Positions 44,955-59,900 of a stretch of 64,000 nt of DNA are shown in pieces (within the stretch, counting starts at the first letter, position 1; each line of letters begins with the position of its first letter). The stretch comes from Pagrus major (taxonomy: Eukaryota > Chordata > Actinopteri > Spariformes > Sparidae): contig NC_133220.1 of NCBI RefSeq assembly GCF_040436345.1, positions 4,392,436 to 4,456,435 on the forward strand. Reading direction: 5' to 3'. A program made the translations under genes and the position numbers. Below the pieces are notes generated by a model that saw only the letters and a program-made list of their open reading frames with translations, did no database searches and was not told the origin of the DNA.

Positions 44955-47900
44955 ATGGATGCGGGTATAGAGAAGGAATGCAGCGCCTTGGGAGGGCTCT
45001 TCCAGCTCATCATGAACGACATGAAGGTAAGAAATCTCATTAAATTAACTTTTGTGTTCCCTCCAAATCACCTCAGTACGGCCACTATCATGTCCTCTAT
45101 TCATTTTGCCTTTTACATTCAAAGGTTTCCTTGTCTGCTCTGCATTTTTAATTCATTTTCACAGGATTTCCCATGTTTCTCTTCAATTCTTCTGTCTTTT
45201 GGTTGTTCTTATCTCATCTTTTTCATCATTATTGTCTTCTTTTAGCTCTTTACTGTAAAAGTCACTTGCTTTACAAACTGAGTAATGTCAAGTAGAGATG
45301 ATTTAAAATAAGTAGGTTTGTCTCCATTCATTCTAAATGGAGGTTTTCCTGCGTTTACACGTCCTCAGATATTAAAGCTGCACTGTGTGGTGTTGGGTGA
45401 AGACATTTTAATCAGAAGAGAAAGACAAACTAAACGGAAAAAACAAACTGACCTTAAAGGGCGCACGATGTAGTTTTGGTGCAGAAACAGAACACTGTTT
45501 GAAGCTAGAAAGGTGGCAGGGTCCGCCACAAATAAACAAAGTGAAACAGTATGTTGTCCTTTTGTTTATTTAGTTTGTTGAGACATGGAAAAGAAATATC
45601 TTCCTCAAAACTACATAGTGCAGCTTTAAAGGACAACACAGTGTCATACTGTTTTACTTTGTTTACATGTGGCGGACCCTGCCACCTTTCTAGCTTCAAA
45701 CGGTGTTCTGGGGAGCTTATTTTCCTCTGAGAACAGCTTGTTTATTCACTTATGAAGAAAACTTATATTTCTGAGTTTGTACTATCACCTCATTTAAATT
45801 TGAATTTCTTCTCCAAAACTACGATGACCCTGTTTTTTAAAGCTACGTTCACAGACTGGAGACTTCATGCTAAGTCTGGTTAATGTGCTGAAAAGCTTTT
45901 ACAATAATGCCGTAATGATGTTAAACCGATGTGAAATGTAAAATAAGGAGTCCTCTGAAATGAATGAGCAAGCTTGAAATATAGGTTATTATGGACTGGA
46001 TTTAGAAGGAGTGGATGTGAGTGCTGGCGATGTTGATTGGGTAATGAATGAGCTGAGGTTAAAACTGGAAGTGGGCCATCTGAGAGGGTAACAGAGCTGG
46101 ATGGGGGTGGATTTTACCAGCTGTGTGCTCTTTGATGTTTGTTAAGCAGGCTGCCCTTTGCTGCCTGTCTGTCTGTATGTCTGTTGGTCTGTGTTTCACT
46201 GCTCTCAGATGGTCATCGTTAGCGGCCTCTGTTTTCCAGTCGGCCCTGAACGCATCTTTTTGGGGCCAAATGGCCGGGGAAAGGCTCTGGTGTTCGCGAG
46301 GTTGTTGCTCCAACGTTCACATGACCGGTTTGAGTTTTTTCACCAAATAGATTGACGTTGGTGTGTTTACATTGGTCAATAAGCAACAAGAAATTACAGC
46401 ACAGCGGAGTTAAATAAATACTGGTAAACACAGGATAAATCAATACGTCAAGTGAATTCATTATTAATTGGGGATAAGATAAATGTCAGAATATCAGCTC
46501 ATGACACGTCTGCCCACACCACACATTTAATGTTGTTGTGTTTGTGATCCATTTTAATTATCAGTGGCGTTTAATTGTTTGTTTGTTTGTCATATCTTTG
46601 ACTTGCAGACCAAAGCAAGACATTTGAGGATGTTGTCTTCGGCTTTGGGAAACACTGATCAATATTGTGTTTCACAATGTTCTGATATCTTATAGACCAA
46701 ACAACTAATCGATGAATAGAATTAGTCATTGAAAGATTAAGTGACAATGAAAAAAATCCCAAGTTGATCAACAGAAAATGAATCTGCATCTATTTTGCTA
46801 AATCACTCAGATTTATCGTCAGTTTTTAAGCAAAATTGCCACATATTAGATGTTTCTGCTGCAGTCTGACAGCTGAATATCTTTATTGTTGGTTCAACAT
46901 TATTTTTGGCTTTGTGAAATTCTGTTTTACAGACGAAACATCTAATCGATAAGCAGCAGATTAATCAATAATGACAATAACTGCTCGTTGCAGCCCTGGT
47001 TGATATTAACAATCACAATATTTTGTGTTTTTTGTCATCAGCTTTTACCTAATAATTGAAATATCAATATGAGTGTTTGCCTCAGATATCCATTATTGGA
47101 CAGGCCGTAATAATGAGTACTTATTGACTCTATTACTGTCCAGACAACACAAAAACAGACATGTCAATACTCGTGCAACACATGTGACCCTACTGAAGAT
47201 AACAGATAATAGAAGATAATTAGTTTTCCACATGGTATCAGATTTAAAAAAACAAACAAACAGCATGGCCTCCTGAAAGTAAAAACCAGGAGACAGTTTT
47301 GTGCTTTGGTTGTTTCTATAGTCAGAATATTTTTATGTTTTGTTCTTAAACGTTCAATTCAGATACACAAAACCTCTGTAAGTGGACAAACCTCTTGTAA
47401 ATTGTTAGTTTCAGCCTGATGAAAGCCACCTGTCGATGAGGAGGTACACATTCGTGAGATTTGATCATTCACATAATCAATGCTCCTGTAGGCTACCTGC
47501 TCCTCCGTGGGAAACTTTTATTTACACAGATGTCAGCTAGTTTAAAAAACGTTGACGCTGCTGAGTTTCAAGTTGTAAACCAGTAGACAAGAGGGTAATA
47601 AGTTCAGTGGCATCAGAAGTCCGATTAAAGGACGCGAAACAATGATTAAATATTAATAACACAGCTGCCAACGATGAGTCATCAGAGCAGTGCTGCTGTT
47701 ACAGACACATACAGAGGGAGTAGTCTGAGTCTATAAAACCTTTCTATAGCAAAGAGATCCGTCACTGATAACTGATCAGTGATAACTTTCGGTGCAAGAG
47801 GGGATTATGGACAACAACCTGCAAACAAACCTGAAGCAGCTAGAGCTGCAATAATTAGCTGCATTTATTTATCTTTTATGACAGGAAATGAAGAGGCTTT

Positions 47901-50900
47901 GGGCCGGGACTGTTGCACAAAAGAAGCAATTTGAAGCCATCACTCTGATGAGCATTTGTCACAATGTTTTTAGACTAAATGATTAATCGATTAAGTAAAG
48001 TGAAGTATGGTGAAGTCTGCAGCCCAAGTGGACTCACTGGAAGTCTGCAGAAAGTCCGCCCGAGGTCCCTTGTGGACTGGATGACTTGTGACTTTGGACT
48101 CGCAAATCCATGAGTCTGCAAGTGCGGTGAAATCTTTTTTTTACTTACCCCTCCCAGATTTCGATCATACCTTTGACAAAACTGGTGAACGCCATAAATT
48201 CTCTTGAATCGCTCGTGCGTGCAGTTGAAGAAAAAATCTTTAGACGTTTGTCTAAGCTTCCTATGTGGAAATGAACCGCAGATGATGATTCAGTCTTAAG
48301 ACACACAGTAATATTGTGTAAGAGAGGATCTTAAGATGAATCACAGAATGCATAGGATCCCTGCTGTGTGCACTGCTGCTAATGCTTTGTGTTTTTAACA
48401 CCAGATGTCACATTTTTTTAGACTGACACCTTTGAGTTTCATCTCCACCCTGATTCAGACAGGAAGGTCTCCACCGCTGTTATCAGTGACAGTACGTCAA
48501 CTGAAATCCGCGGGTCAGACCTTTGTAAGATGAAGAATCTGAGCAGAACGAGGCCGTCCTCATTTCACTGTGCAGTTAAAACATTTTGGATCGAACGTGA
48601 TGGAACTTGCAGACGTCCTGCGGTGAGAACAGTGAGCACAGAACACATGAGTCACTTCTGCTGTCAGATAACAGGGAACAGGGATGGTTATGGTGGATTG
48701 TGTGTGTTTGTGTGTGTGTGTGAGTGAGATTCAGTCCTTGTGGTATCATATCCTGATATTTCACCAACATGGCAAAGAACCAATGGGGGCACTCCTGCCA
48801 TCTGCCCCGCACGCACACAATTCATGTCTAATTAAATAGAGAGTTGCTGTTCGGATAAATCTCTCCTCAGGGCATCGCAACACGCCTCACGCTCTGAATC
48901 AGTCAGTAGACATGAAGGCACAGAGGCTTGTTGCAGATTACAGGTCATTTAGTGAATTAACCAAGCAGCAGTTTAAAGTAAGGCAGGAGATTTTTGTATC
49001 ATTGTGACATGATAATACTTTGATTACAGTGGGCTTGCTGCAGGAGTTGGCGTTACCAGTGTGTTTTTCTTAAATAAATACTTCGTCACAGACGCTACAA
49101 TTATAAACTGAAGGTGGTTGCCCCAAGCAGCAGGGGTCACATTTCACTGATCATGTGACAAGAATAAGGAGACGGCACGACAATGGTGGAGGACTTGTTG
49201 TAAAACTGAAAAGCAACAGCGTCTGTTTGGCAATATTTCAGATTTAAACCCTAAAGGAAGGGAAAAGAGGGCTAGTTTCTTCACTGAGAAGTTGGAGGTG
49301 TGCAGCCTGTGCCTGCATCTCTTCATCCAACAGCTCCTCTTGTTCAGTTACTCCCACAGACTTAATAAAACTAACCTCTGACATAATTAAAGCTCCTGTT
49401 AGTAAGAAAGTTAGACGCTTTTGGATTGTAGGTTGGGTCGGCTGCCACCTGAAAGTGTCAGTATTTGATGAGTTGGGAAGGAGACTGTCTTACTAACAGG
49501 AGCTTTGAAATCGACCTGCTGTCAATAAATGCTGGAAAAAACTGTTGTTTTGCTCCGGAGGCAGTTTTTTTAGCCTCCTTCACAAAAAACGTCAACTTGC
49601 TTTTCGCCAGTTAAATGCTTTTAATGTGAAGCTGCAGCAGTGGGAAACGTTTGGTTTCATTGGCAGTAAATCAATACAGTTCTCAGCAGATAGTGAGCAC
49701 CTTCCCTGAAAAAAGCCTGATGTACCTGGTGACTCCCGTGTTGTCACAAGCTTATTAGTCGGTGGGAAACCTTTGTTTTGAGTACAATGTACAATGGACT
49801 AAAATGTGTTAAAACAATTGTGGCCTGAAAGTGTATTTATAAATCATAATATTGCAGAAAAGTGCTTTTTTTTTATTAAGAAACATAAACTTTAGTGCAG
49901 ATGATTTAGTGACCACACTTTCAGTTTCTGCTGCTTGTCCCGGGGCTTAAATTGGATGTCTGTGCTGTAAATATGTCGTACTGACAGTCCACAGCTCTGT
50001 GGGATAACTCATACTTTTTAAATATGCACACAGGTGTGACAGCCTCACAACTGGTCAATCGTCTTGAGACTGTCTGCTTGAGTGAGGAAAACATTTATTA
50101 AAAATGTAAATCTGGCCTTATTGCCCGGCCTGATCCAACTTCCTGTAAGAAAGATGTCACAGTTTGGATCCTGAAGCGGCTTCATGAGACCTTCCAGTCC
50201 TCCTGGAGAGAGACAGACAGCTTATTGATTTCTGTCTCAGCTATATCAGGAGTGACATTATGAGCCATCGACCTCCCACACCCCTCCATCCCTGCTCTCA
50301 TCCGTCTCTCCATCCTGACATGCTCAGTACATTCCTCCACTTTCACTCCTTCAGCCTCACGTTTTCCTCCATTTTCCATCTTTTCTCTCTTTAGTCACTT
50401 CTTCTCTTCCCCTCTCCTGCTACAATCCTTGTTTTCTCCCATTTATCATCCATGCTTTCTCGTTGGGTTCTTCCTCTTCTCCTCCCACCTGCTCCTCCTG
50501 ATGCAATTCGCCGTTCACGAGGATTTGATTAGTGCTCGAGTATTAAATTTATTCTCCTCGTTAATTTGACTTTAAAGGAAAATGCCACTCAAAACAACAT
50601 CGACCTGCCCTCCTTCCCCCGTAATGTATTAAGTGAAAGTGTGTGTGTGTGTTTGCGTGCACTGAAGGTGAACTGAATAAGATGTCAGCAGTGTGTGTGT
50701 AGAATAGCAAATAGCTTTCAGCCGTGTTCAATTTCTACATGGACACACACACACACACACACACGCCATAGTAAACAGTGGATAAACTGCATTACTGTGT
50801 TTTAAAGTCAGGAGTGTCTATAGATAATTAACTCTGTGTGTGTGTGTGTGTGTGTGCAAAGTAAAATAGAGGCATTTCCCACACATGTATACAATTACAT

Positions 50901-53900
50901 CAAACCCACACACACACGTATACACTAGGGCTGTATATTGCCATATTTTTTGCGGTGATGGTATTATATCATGGTATTATAAAAACAGAAGGGTTTTTCT
51001 GCTTCTTTTCACTCTATTGGCAATGTAAGACAGGAACATATCTCAAAGAAAGAAAGATTTTAGAAGAGACAGATTGTGTATGGGCTTCAAATAGGAATAA
51101 AAAATAGGAGGAGTAGCCTGCCTGATAATGTCGGTTAATTAGTAAGTGTAATGTGATTATTTCTCTGAGTTAGACAAGGGGTGGTGTTTTGTTTTTGTTT
51201 TTTTAATCTCAACAGCATTTATTTGTAGAAAACCCAAAGACTATTTATTGAAGTACAATAATCGGCGTGCCAAGCGGGACATTTACATTCAGCAGCAACA
51301 GACACACATGCAGGGATCACAGAGCGGCTTTCTGTAACGTTAACAACAGAGCCGGCTGAGCTGTGTTGCAGAATTAAATTCCACAAAGAGCAACGTGACA
51401 AAACATTTTCCCAAATCTAACCGACTGCTGTGGGTAATTAATCGGCTTCAAACGAAGCTTAACGCTCTTTCTCAACGTTTCTTTTGACTGTCCCTTAATA
51501 CTAAATACCCCAACTTTGCTCACGCCTGCGACAGTAGAGGGAAAATAGCAAAACGTGCCGCAGTGAAGTTAGTTTTAAATCGGATGACGCTGCTGGATCG
51601 AGAGTAAATGTCTGTAGAGTATCCAACCTAAAACTGACTTCACTGCGGCAAACTTGTACCAATTCTTGAGTTTGAGTTTTAAAACATATTAACTATATAA
51701 CATATAATAACTACTTATGTTGCTTTCCTCCATCGAAATGAAATGATTAGCGAGCACATATAACAGTTTTCCAGTTGTTGTGGGGTCATTTCCATCACAG
51801 ATAAAGTGAATCCACTGGGTCTTTACTTCCTGAGATGGTGGGAGTAGATGAAGACGTTTGTGTTGGTTCTTGCAGATGACAGCAGAGAAATCGCTTCCAC
51901 ATGTGTCTGTTTTTAAGTCGATATTAGCGAGGGAAGCAGTAGTCACTGGATGAAACTTGACTGCATGTTATGGCAGGCACACTATTTTTTAATATGCTAA
52001 AACATTTATGACAGTGTTGCAAAATCAGTGTCGTAGCAGAAAGTTAGGAAACGGGAACACTGCCCACCTGCAGTCAAACACTCAAACACGCCTTACAATG
52101 ACGGGCCATAATGTGATGTGATGTCATCGAGGCTTAGTCACATTGCTGATATGATACTATGATGAGACTTTATAGTTTCTGATTGTGTGTGTGTGAGTGA
52201 GTGGTTGAATCCAGAGAAGTCTCAGTGCTGACAGGAAAATAGGCAGCCTCAGGTGAATGTGGGCGTGGACACACACAGTCACGATTGGCTGCAAAACTGA
52301 ACAAGACAAAGAGAAGGAAGTGATGGTGGAGGAAGCCAAAGGAAAGCTATGGTGCATTCAGGTGCTTCTCGGCTTCTAATCAATCAATTTGAACTTTGTC
52401 ACGAGGAAGACAGATAAAATAAACTCAGTTAAAGAAGGCTGCTTTTTTCCAACTGCATTACGAGAGGCCTTTTAGATCAGATAGATCCTTTCTGACATGT
52501 TCAGTGTAGAAGTCCAGACTTTTGGAGCATTCAGCTCATCGATTGGGACGCAGCCAGAGACTTGATGGAAAGTTTGGAGGGAAGGCGGAGAGATGGATGA
52601 ACATGAGTCAACAGGTAGAGAGAGATGGAGGTGATGAGGCAGTATGGATGACTGCAGTTCAATAGAGGGTGTGGATTTATAAAACACACACACATACACA
52701 CAGACTGATAACGCTACCTACCCTCAGCAGGACCCACATGTTGAAGACTGTGAGGGTTTTTCCAGGTGGAGATCCATGAACAGATGTTCAGGGATTTTAA
52801 AAAGGAAATCTCACATTTCAACGGAAACTTTTTATCAATGGAAGTTGGAGAAAATAAATTGTGCAGAGTTAAATGTTTGGAATGGAAACTGGGTTCATTT
52901 CTTTTCTACAGTGAAGTGTTTTTTTGTTTGGATAGTTTCAAAGGAACTGATGTTGGGCAGTTTTATTAGCTGCTGGAAATAACTTTTAAAAACTGAGAAT
53001 TGTATTAGTCAGGCTTGGATTTGACAGATTTTGCTGAATAACTGTAGCTGTGTTTTCCAATCTTGATCTAAGAATTGTATTGGAGACGGATGCAGAATCG
53101 GATACAAAGACAAAGAGATAAACAAATGGTATGCAAAGGAAAGGATCACAGAGAATCGCCACGTGGAGATCAGCTGCCACCTACTTCCTCTTCTCCACGC
53201 CAACAGAGCCCGTGGCAACACTCTGGCAAACGGACAAATGATAGAAAAGAGGGCGATAAGAAAAGAACAGAAAAAATGATGAATTATGAATTAATTCTCA
53301 AGCTTTTGAGTTGGATTTGAATAGAAAACCACTAGAAACTCCATTTTGACTTGTGACTCACTTGGAATTAACTTCATAACTCAACAACTAACAACAGAAA
53401 CCTGCGGTGCACAGTCTCAAATGGATGAGCACACCAACGTTTTTTACTCATCTGATTTTTGAATAATTCAAAAACTGCTGGTGAGTTTGCATGAACAGTT
53501 CTTTTTGGACTTTTGGTTCGAAGTGTTTTTTTGTTCAGTCATTTATTGAAACAGCAACTCATTCATGCTGCTTCTGCTGCGTACCAGTTTGAGAGTAAGC
53601 GGCATGTTTGATGTCCAGTGTCATCAAAACATCTCTCCCCATCACTCTCATTCCTCTCAAGTAGAGCATGACACGCCCTTCAAAATACTTAAAATACTAA
53701 GAGTTTTCATTGAATACCAAAATGTGCAAACATTTCCTCTGCTCCTGATTCTTATCTAAAATCTGCAGTCATTCATAGTTGCGTCAGGAGGCAAATTTAT
53801 GTGAGCAAAGGCGATCGGTCTCTACAGTTTGACGTCCGACCATGAAAACAAACAATTGGTTACTGAAACACTTCATGCACGTCAAAACACGTGCATGTTA

Positions 53901-56900
53901 CAACAAACTCATAGCTAATTAGGGAAATTTAAGGACTTTGAAGCAGTTATATTTGCCAGAACTATTAAAGTGAACAGTTCAGTAAGATTTCCTGTATCCG
54001 TGTTTTTGAATCTGTATCATTACAGAGGAAAAACGTCTTCCTCTGTGTGTTAAGATCATCATGACACAGCGCCACAGAGTCTTTTGCTTGTCTGGTTGGT
54101 TCGGTGTGAGAAGCTGTAAGGAATTTGCTGGTGATGCTTCATGTCTGTCATTCTGCTGCTAACCTGTCTGTGTGACATCCAGTTGACCTGTCTGCAGGCA
54201 AGACGGAGAGAGGAAAAGGGTTAACACTGCATGTTTTCAGTTTTCACCACCAGACTTTATTCTGGAGATCGATCGATTGAGCCGATTCGCCTATAAAATA
54301 TACCAAACTTTGTGAACAGCCCAACTATTTTAGAGATCGGAGAGCGCATGCTTAGCAACCCCTAATACCACATTAACAGGAAGAACAACAAAGCTAATGG
54401 GAGCGATCTGCCTGCTGTTGGTATTAAAGAATAAAAAGATTATGAGTTATGTAAGAACGATAAGAGGAATGAGAAGTCCAGGCTCTCCTCTCTGTTTGTC
54501 TCTCTTAATAAAAACCTCATTGTTTCTGATAAAGAGGCAGGCAGTCGACTGAGTTGAGCACATAGACTTCACTGAACAAACCATTAACCTGGTGTTGACA
54601 CACCCTTCCCGTCTACTTTCCCCTCTCTGTCTCTCCTCTTTCCTCTTTCCTCTTTGAGTTAACCAATGTTGCTCAAACACGTTAAACAAACCATCAACCT
54701 GCTGTTTGAACAGCCTCAACCTCTCTCTCTCTGTTGCTTCAATATGGCGACTGTTTGCCTGCAACATAACTGCTAGGGCAGCGGACAAAATGGGCTGTTT
54801 CTTTGTTTTTAATATGTATTTTGGATGATATAGTGTGTATATAGTGAGTCTTTTTATGACGACTATATATTTGTGAGACGTTTTAAAGATTTACGTCTTT
54901 AATAGGAACCAATGGGCTCGGGGCTGAGAGCACAGGCAGAGAATAAAGTCAATACAGTGTTGAGAGATCGACTCACATATTGTTGCGTTTGGTCTGTTCA
55001 TGAAAGTAATTGACAACAAGAGCAATAAAGCCTGAATGAAATGTCAGATACAGACATAAGGGAATGAAATGCACACACACAGTCTTGACAGTGTTACCTT
55101 ACGTTTTTTTTCTCCTTTTATAAAAGGAAGGTGAACCAAAAGTGATAGTTGTGATACCTATGTGGTGCGTAGTCATGCTAAAACTGGTTTCAGAGGAATT
55201 TGCACCATCACATTCTTTTGGCAACTCCCTCCTCCACTCTGTGACAGTCGGTGATTTGTGAGGAGATGGTCATCAATATTCCCATAAATCACATCCCAGC
55301 TTGTTTCCCCCCTCCTGTAATCAGTGAGTCAGAAGGAGTCATTTCTCAGTCAACACTGTGGGAGAAAATCTGACACAGACATGACTTCCACTGACATCAG
55401 AGCTTTTTATTTTATATTTTCAAAGTGATGTGTGTAGGACGAGCACAGCGCAGGAGATTTTTGTAATAAGGAAGTGAAATTTTAAACCACCGACCAGTGT
55501 TTGTAGTCCCAGTGTATTCTTATCACCTGTTCGGCTGCCACACAGCGCAAGTGGCAGGTCAGCAAAGTAGGAATTATGCTTCACATAACAGTTCTGCAGA
55601 TTTGTGCAGAGGAGGGTGTTCACAGCACAGGACTTTAGCCCTGATTAACCAGTGGCTGATGTTTTTTGGTGAGTGGCAACAAAAAGTACCAGTTGCACTC
55701 CTGTGAGCGACAGTTCGCCATGTTTGAACTGACCTGCTGCCGACGCCCGCTGGATATTGAGCAGACATCCACTTTTATCTGAGTGTTTGGTTTTGTTCGT
55801 TGAATGGATGTTATATTGTTTATATTCATAGTATTTTCTACAGAGTATACAATCTGCTTCCTGTTTACAACAGCATGCACATGCCCAATGTATGTGAATA
55901 GTCAAAGGATATGTGCGGGTGTGTTAGTATGGACAGAGCTTATTTCTAAAACACTCGTCTGGACGGAGGTCGGTTTTTTAAATCCCTGTGTGGACCAGGC
56001 CTCAGTATCTGCTTAAGTCGCTGATGGTCCAGGGAGACATGAACAAGCTGCAATTAATGAGAGCAGACAATCCTCTCCTGTCGTCAGCCTCATCATTCAT
56101 GTATTTGTACGGAGTGGGCTCAATAATAGCCAATAATTTCTATCAGAATACAAACACATAAGCTGTTCAGTGTTTGTAACCGTGTTGCTGAACCACAATA
56201 CGAGCAGACGGTTTCATGTGTTTGCACAAACAACTCGGACCACGTCATTCCTGTGTCACGTCTCGCATGTGTGATCTTGTAATGGGGGACACCGTGTCAC
56301 TGATCAGTCATGTAGTGAGCAGAAGACTCCTGATACAAGACAGAAACGTCTGCAGTGTGAACAGCACAGCGATCTGATGACTTTGAAAGCTGTATACTCT
56401 CACCAAGGCTTTAGAGGAGCTGACACACATACCTCCCAAATCACAACAATGCTTTGCGCAGCGTTGCCTGCGAAACGAGCTGATTGATTGAGCCAGCGTC
56501 CTGTCAGGCGGCAGGTTAAAAGAGGACAGCCTTGAACAACATATGAGCACAGATACTGTCCTCTCTGCAGGTATCCTGAGGGTGAACACGATTTATCTTC
56601 TTTCCACTGAAAAATACTTAAGCACTCATTAATTGTCACACCTCCTCAAACTGTTGTCGGATTATCTGGAAGTTAACAAATGCACAAACACTCAATCACA
56701 AGTACTTGGCAGTCAGCTGAATGCATGACTGCACATGCTCGAGGTATGACAGAAAGCCGTAAACACCCACACAACAAAAATCACAAGCAATATTCACACA
56801 CATTCATGTCAACATACAGTAACAACGTGTTTCTGTGGCAGCTGGAACAGTTTCAACAGAGCTGTTGATTATTATCTATTATCAGTTATCTTCTTGGTTG

Positions 56901-59900
56901 CGGTTCATCCGCTCACGCTACTCTGAGCTTCAAGTTGAACATGTTTAGCCACCGCAGTGTGCAGCGTGTGTGTTATTGTGGAAATAGGCCTTAAAAACAC
57001 ACCTAATGTTTATAATGACACTATCAGAACACTAATTCACTCATTGCACATTTAATATTTTGGGGTGTTAGTCAGACAAAACCAGCACGTTGAAGAAGTT
57101 GCCTTGAAAAAAATTATGAAAGACTATTTTCTCACATTGATTTATAATAAAAAATAAATGATAGTTGCCTTTCTTGCTGACTGACTGACTGAATAAATGA
57201 AAGAATCACCAGCTCATTGGCTGAATGACTAAATAAGGTCTTTCTTGAGTCAGTCAGGACAAAAGTCAACAGGGGAGCGTTCTCACTTTCCTGAGATGTC
57301 ACGCCGATCTTTCCTCCTCTGTCTCTCTTCTCGCTGTCGGTCAGTCGAGCAAGTCAGGATTATCATGGTAGGATTAGACACTGAAGGCAGGTGACAACAC
57401 TCACAAAGAGACTATAAGTAACCGTATACCTGGTCATGCTGTCTGGTCGACTGGGCAGATAGGGTGACAGCTCTGTATATCTTCTATACATGGAGAGCTC
57501 CGGCTCTGTGAATAGAGTTTACTGTGTCAGTGCCAGCGGAGCATGGAGATGGTTTCCACTCATCTTTTCAGGCCGGTACTGAAGCAGTTTATGAAGAAAA
57601 TACAATTTACCACAACCAACACAGATAAAAGCAACCATTTTTTTTTTACTTTTGAGAGCCGGGGAATTTATTTGTTCAATAGATATTTGGTATTTTAACT
57701 TTAAAAAACAAGATTTTTCAATTCATCAGATTTGTCGTCAATTCTTCTCGTGCAAGTAAACAGTTTATTTGACTGTCCTCTTTACCAGTACACAAAACTA
57801 ATCTATTATTCTTTTTTTTTATATATATTTCATAGAATATTGGCATTAGGACTTCAACCAGCAATTATTGTCAATTGTTATTTTGATTATTTTCACGATT
57901 ATTCAATGATTCGTTTAGTCCATAAGTTTTCAAAAATTATGAAAAATGCTCATCACAACCTCCCAGAGCCCAAAGTGACGTCTTCAGATTGCTTCTTTTG
58001 TTCAACCAACAATGTTACAGAATTATGACTAAGATAATTACTGAGCGGGACATTTTACTGTTGACACACTGTCCCTGTTTTACCTCATCTTGGCTTTTCC
58101 ATAACCCAATTTCTTGTTTTTTATTGACCAATATCTACGCCAACACTAAAATCTCCCTGATGACCTAATGCAGATTTATTAGTCAGGCTCTGATATTAAT
58201 TGAGCTTCTTCTCAAACAATCGTCTTTACTTTTGACTTCCCCCTTAAAGTCGATGATCCCGAGTCGAACCACAATTTGTCAGTCCTCACAGTTCAAAGAC
58301 CCGAGTAGTTCGCTCAGACTAACTCTGCGTTCCAGTCAGTCGAAAGTTGAAATTTCCAACTTCCTACCTCCAGGCGTTCCAGGTGTGCGACCTCGACCTT
58401 TGGGAACAGTTGAACTGTCGGCAGTGCTGCCTCCTTACATATATACTTGAAATACAGGAGGGAAAATCAGCATGAGGTATCAGACGTTATTATTAATTTC
58501 AGTCCAGGTAACTTTTATACTTGGGAATGTATCCAACTATTCCTTTTACAAGCCTCATACAAATACTTGAGTCAACTAACACATCCTACCACTCTCATCA
58601 TGGGTGCTGCCATTGTTGAGTGACATCCGACAACTGCTGCTTCATAAAGTCGGGGAAGAATGATTCACACGAGTTTACAAGTAGGAAAACTGACTCTGAG
58701 TGGCGTTCCACTGTACTTTTTCTAGTGGGAGGTAAGAAAGTCTCGAGTTTTACTTGTCTGGAACACAGCGTATCATTTAATTAATTATGTTGTTCAGTCA
58801 CTACCTTTTATGATATTTCCTACTTCTGAGAACAGACGGCTGCTTTGTTGGCAGCTGTCAGGGAACCGTCTGAACACCATCAGCGACCCTTGTGGTTCCC
58901 AGGACCCTAATTTAGTAACCGCCGCTCTAAAGCTCTCAGTATCGAGCTTCAGCTGACCCTCATAGTCTGTCTGTGGTGTTTTCAGTCCCGCTGCTGCAGA
59001 ACCGCCGCTGGAATATTTTGTCTGTGACTGACTGTGACATTCCTGGCAGTCACAACAAATCCTGACAGAATTTAAGGTTTAGGCGAGAAGTGGCGAGGGA
59101 ACAAGAGGGGCCTTCCAAGAGCTGCACAGACTGAAATATTAGCAGCAGAGAGGTTTTGGAGCATACGTTCGTAGTTTGTACTTTGATACTCTCGTCCAGA
59201 CTGACCTTCAGTGACGGCTCAAGTTGAATAAACTTCATTTCTTAGATAACCAACATCACATGAAGGAAGTCAAGAGTCAGAGCTACAGTGCTGTGATTAT
59301 ATTCCTGTGAACAGTCTGTCGGGGTGTAATGGTACACAACAGTCAGTGTTTGGTGTGTATCTTGGTTTTAGGGTCATGGTTTGGTGTGTTTTCTGTGCAA
59401 CAGGGCGTGTGAAAGAAAAGCAGATCTTTGTTATTTTTAACAATGTCAGCACTAAATGGTGGCTCATTGGTCATTATTGCATCAACCAAGGAGGTTATTT
59501 TTTCGTCAGTGTCTGTTTGTTGGTTGGTTTGTCAGCAGGATTACACAAAAACTACTGAACCGAATTCCACGTAATCTGGATGGAGGATGTAAGATGAATA
59601 AGAGCATAAAATAAACTGTAGGTATGGCAGCAGTGCTCTTTGTTCACTGTAGAGCAGCAACTAACGATTATTTTCATTTCTGATCAGTCTGTCAATTATT
59701 CTCACGATTAATTGATAAATAGTTGAGTCTTTAGTCTAGCCGACAGTCCAAAACAAAAAGACTCTTCATTTTCTGTCATAAATGACAAAAAAGCAGCAAA
59801 TACTCACTTCATTTCAGAAGCTGGAAAGCACAAACATTTGACACATTTACTTGAAAAATAAAAAAAATCGATTGATTATCAAAATAGTTGGCAACTAATT

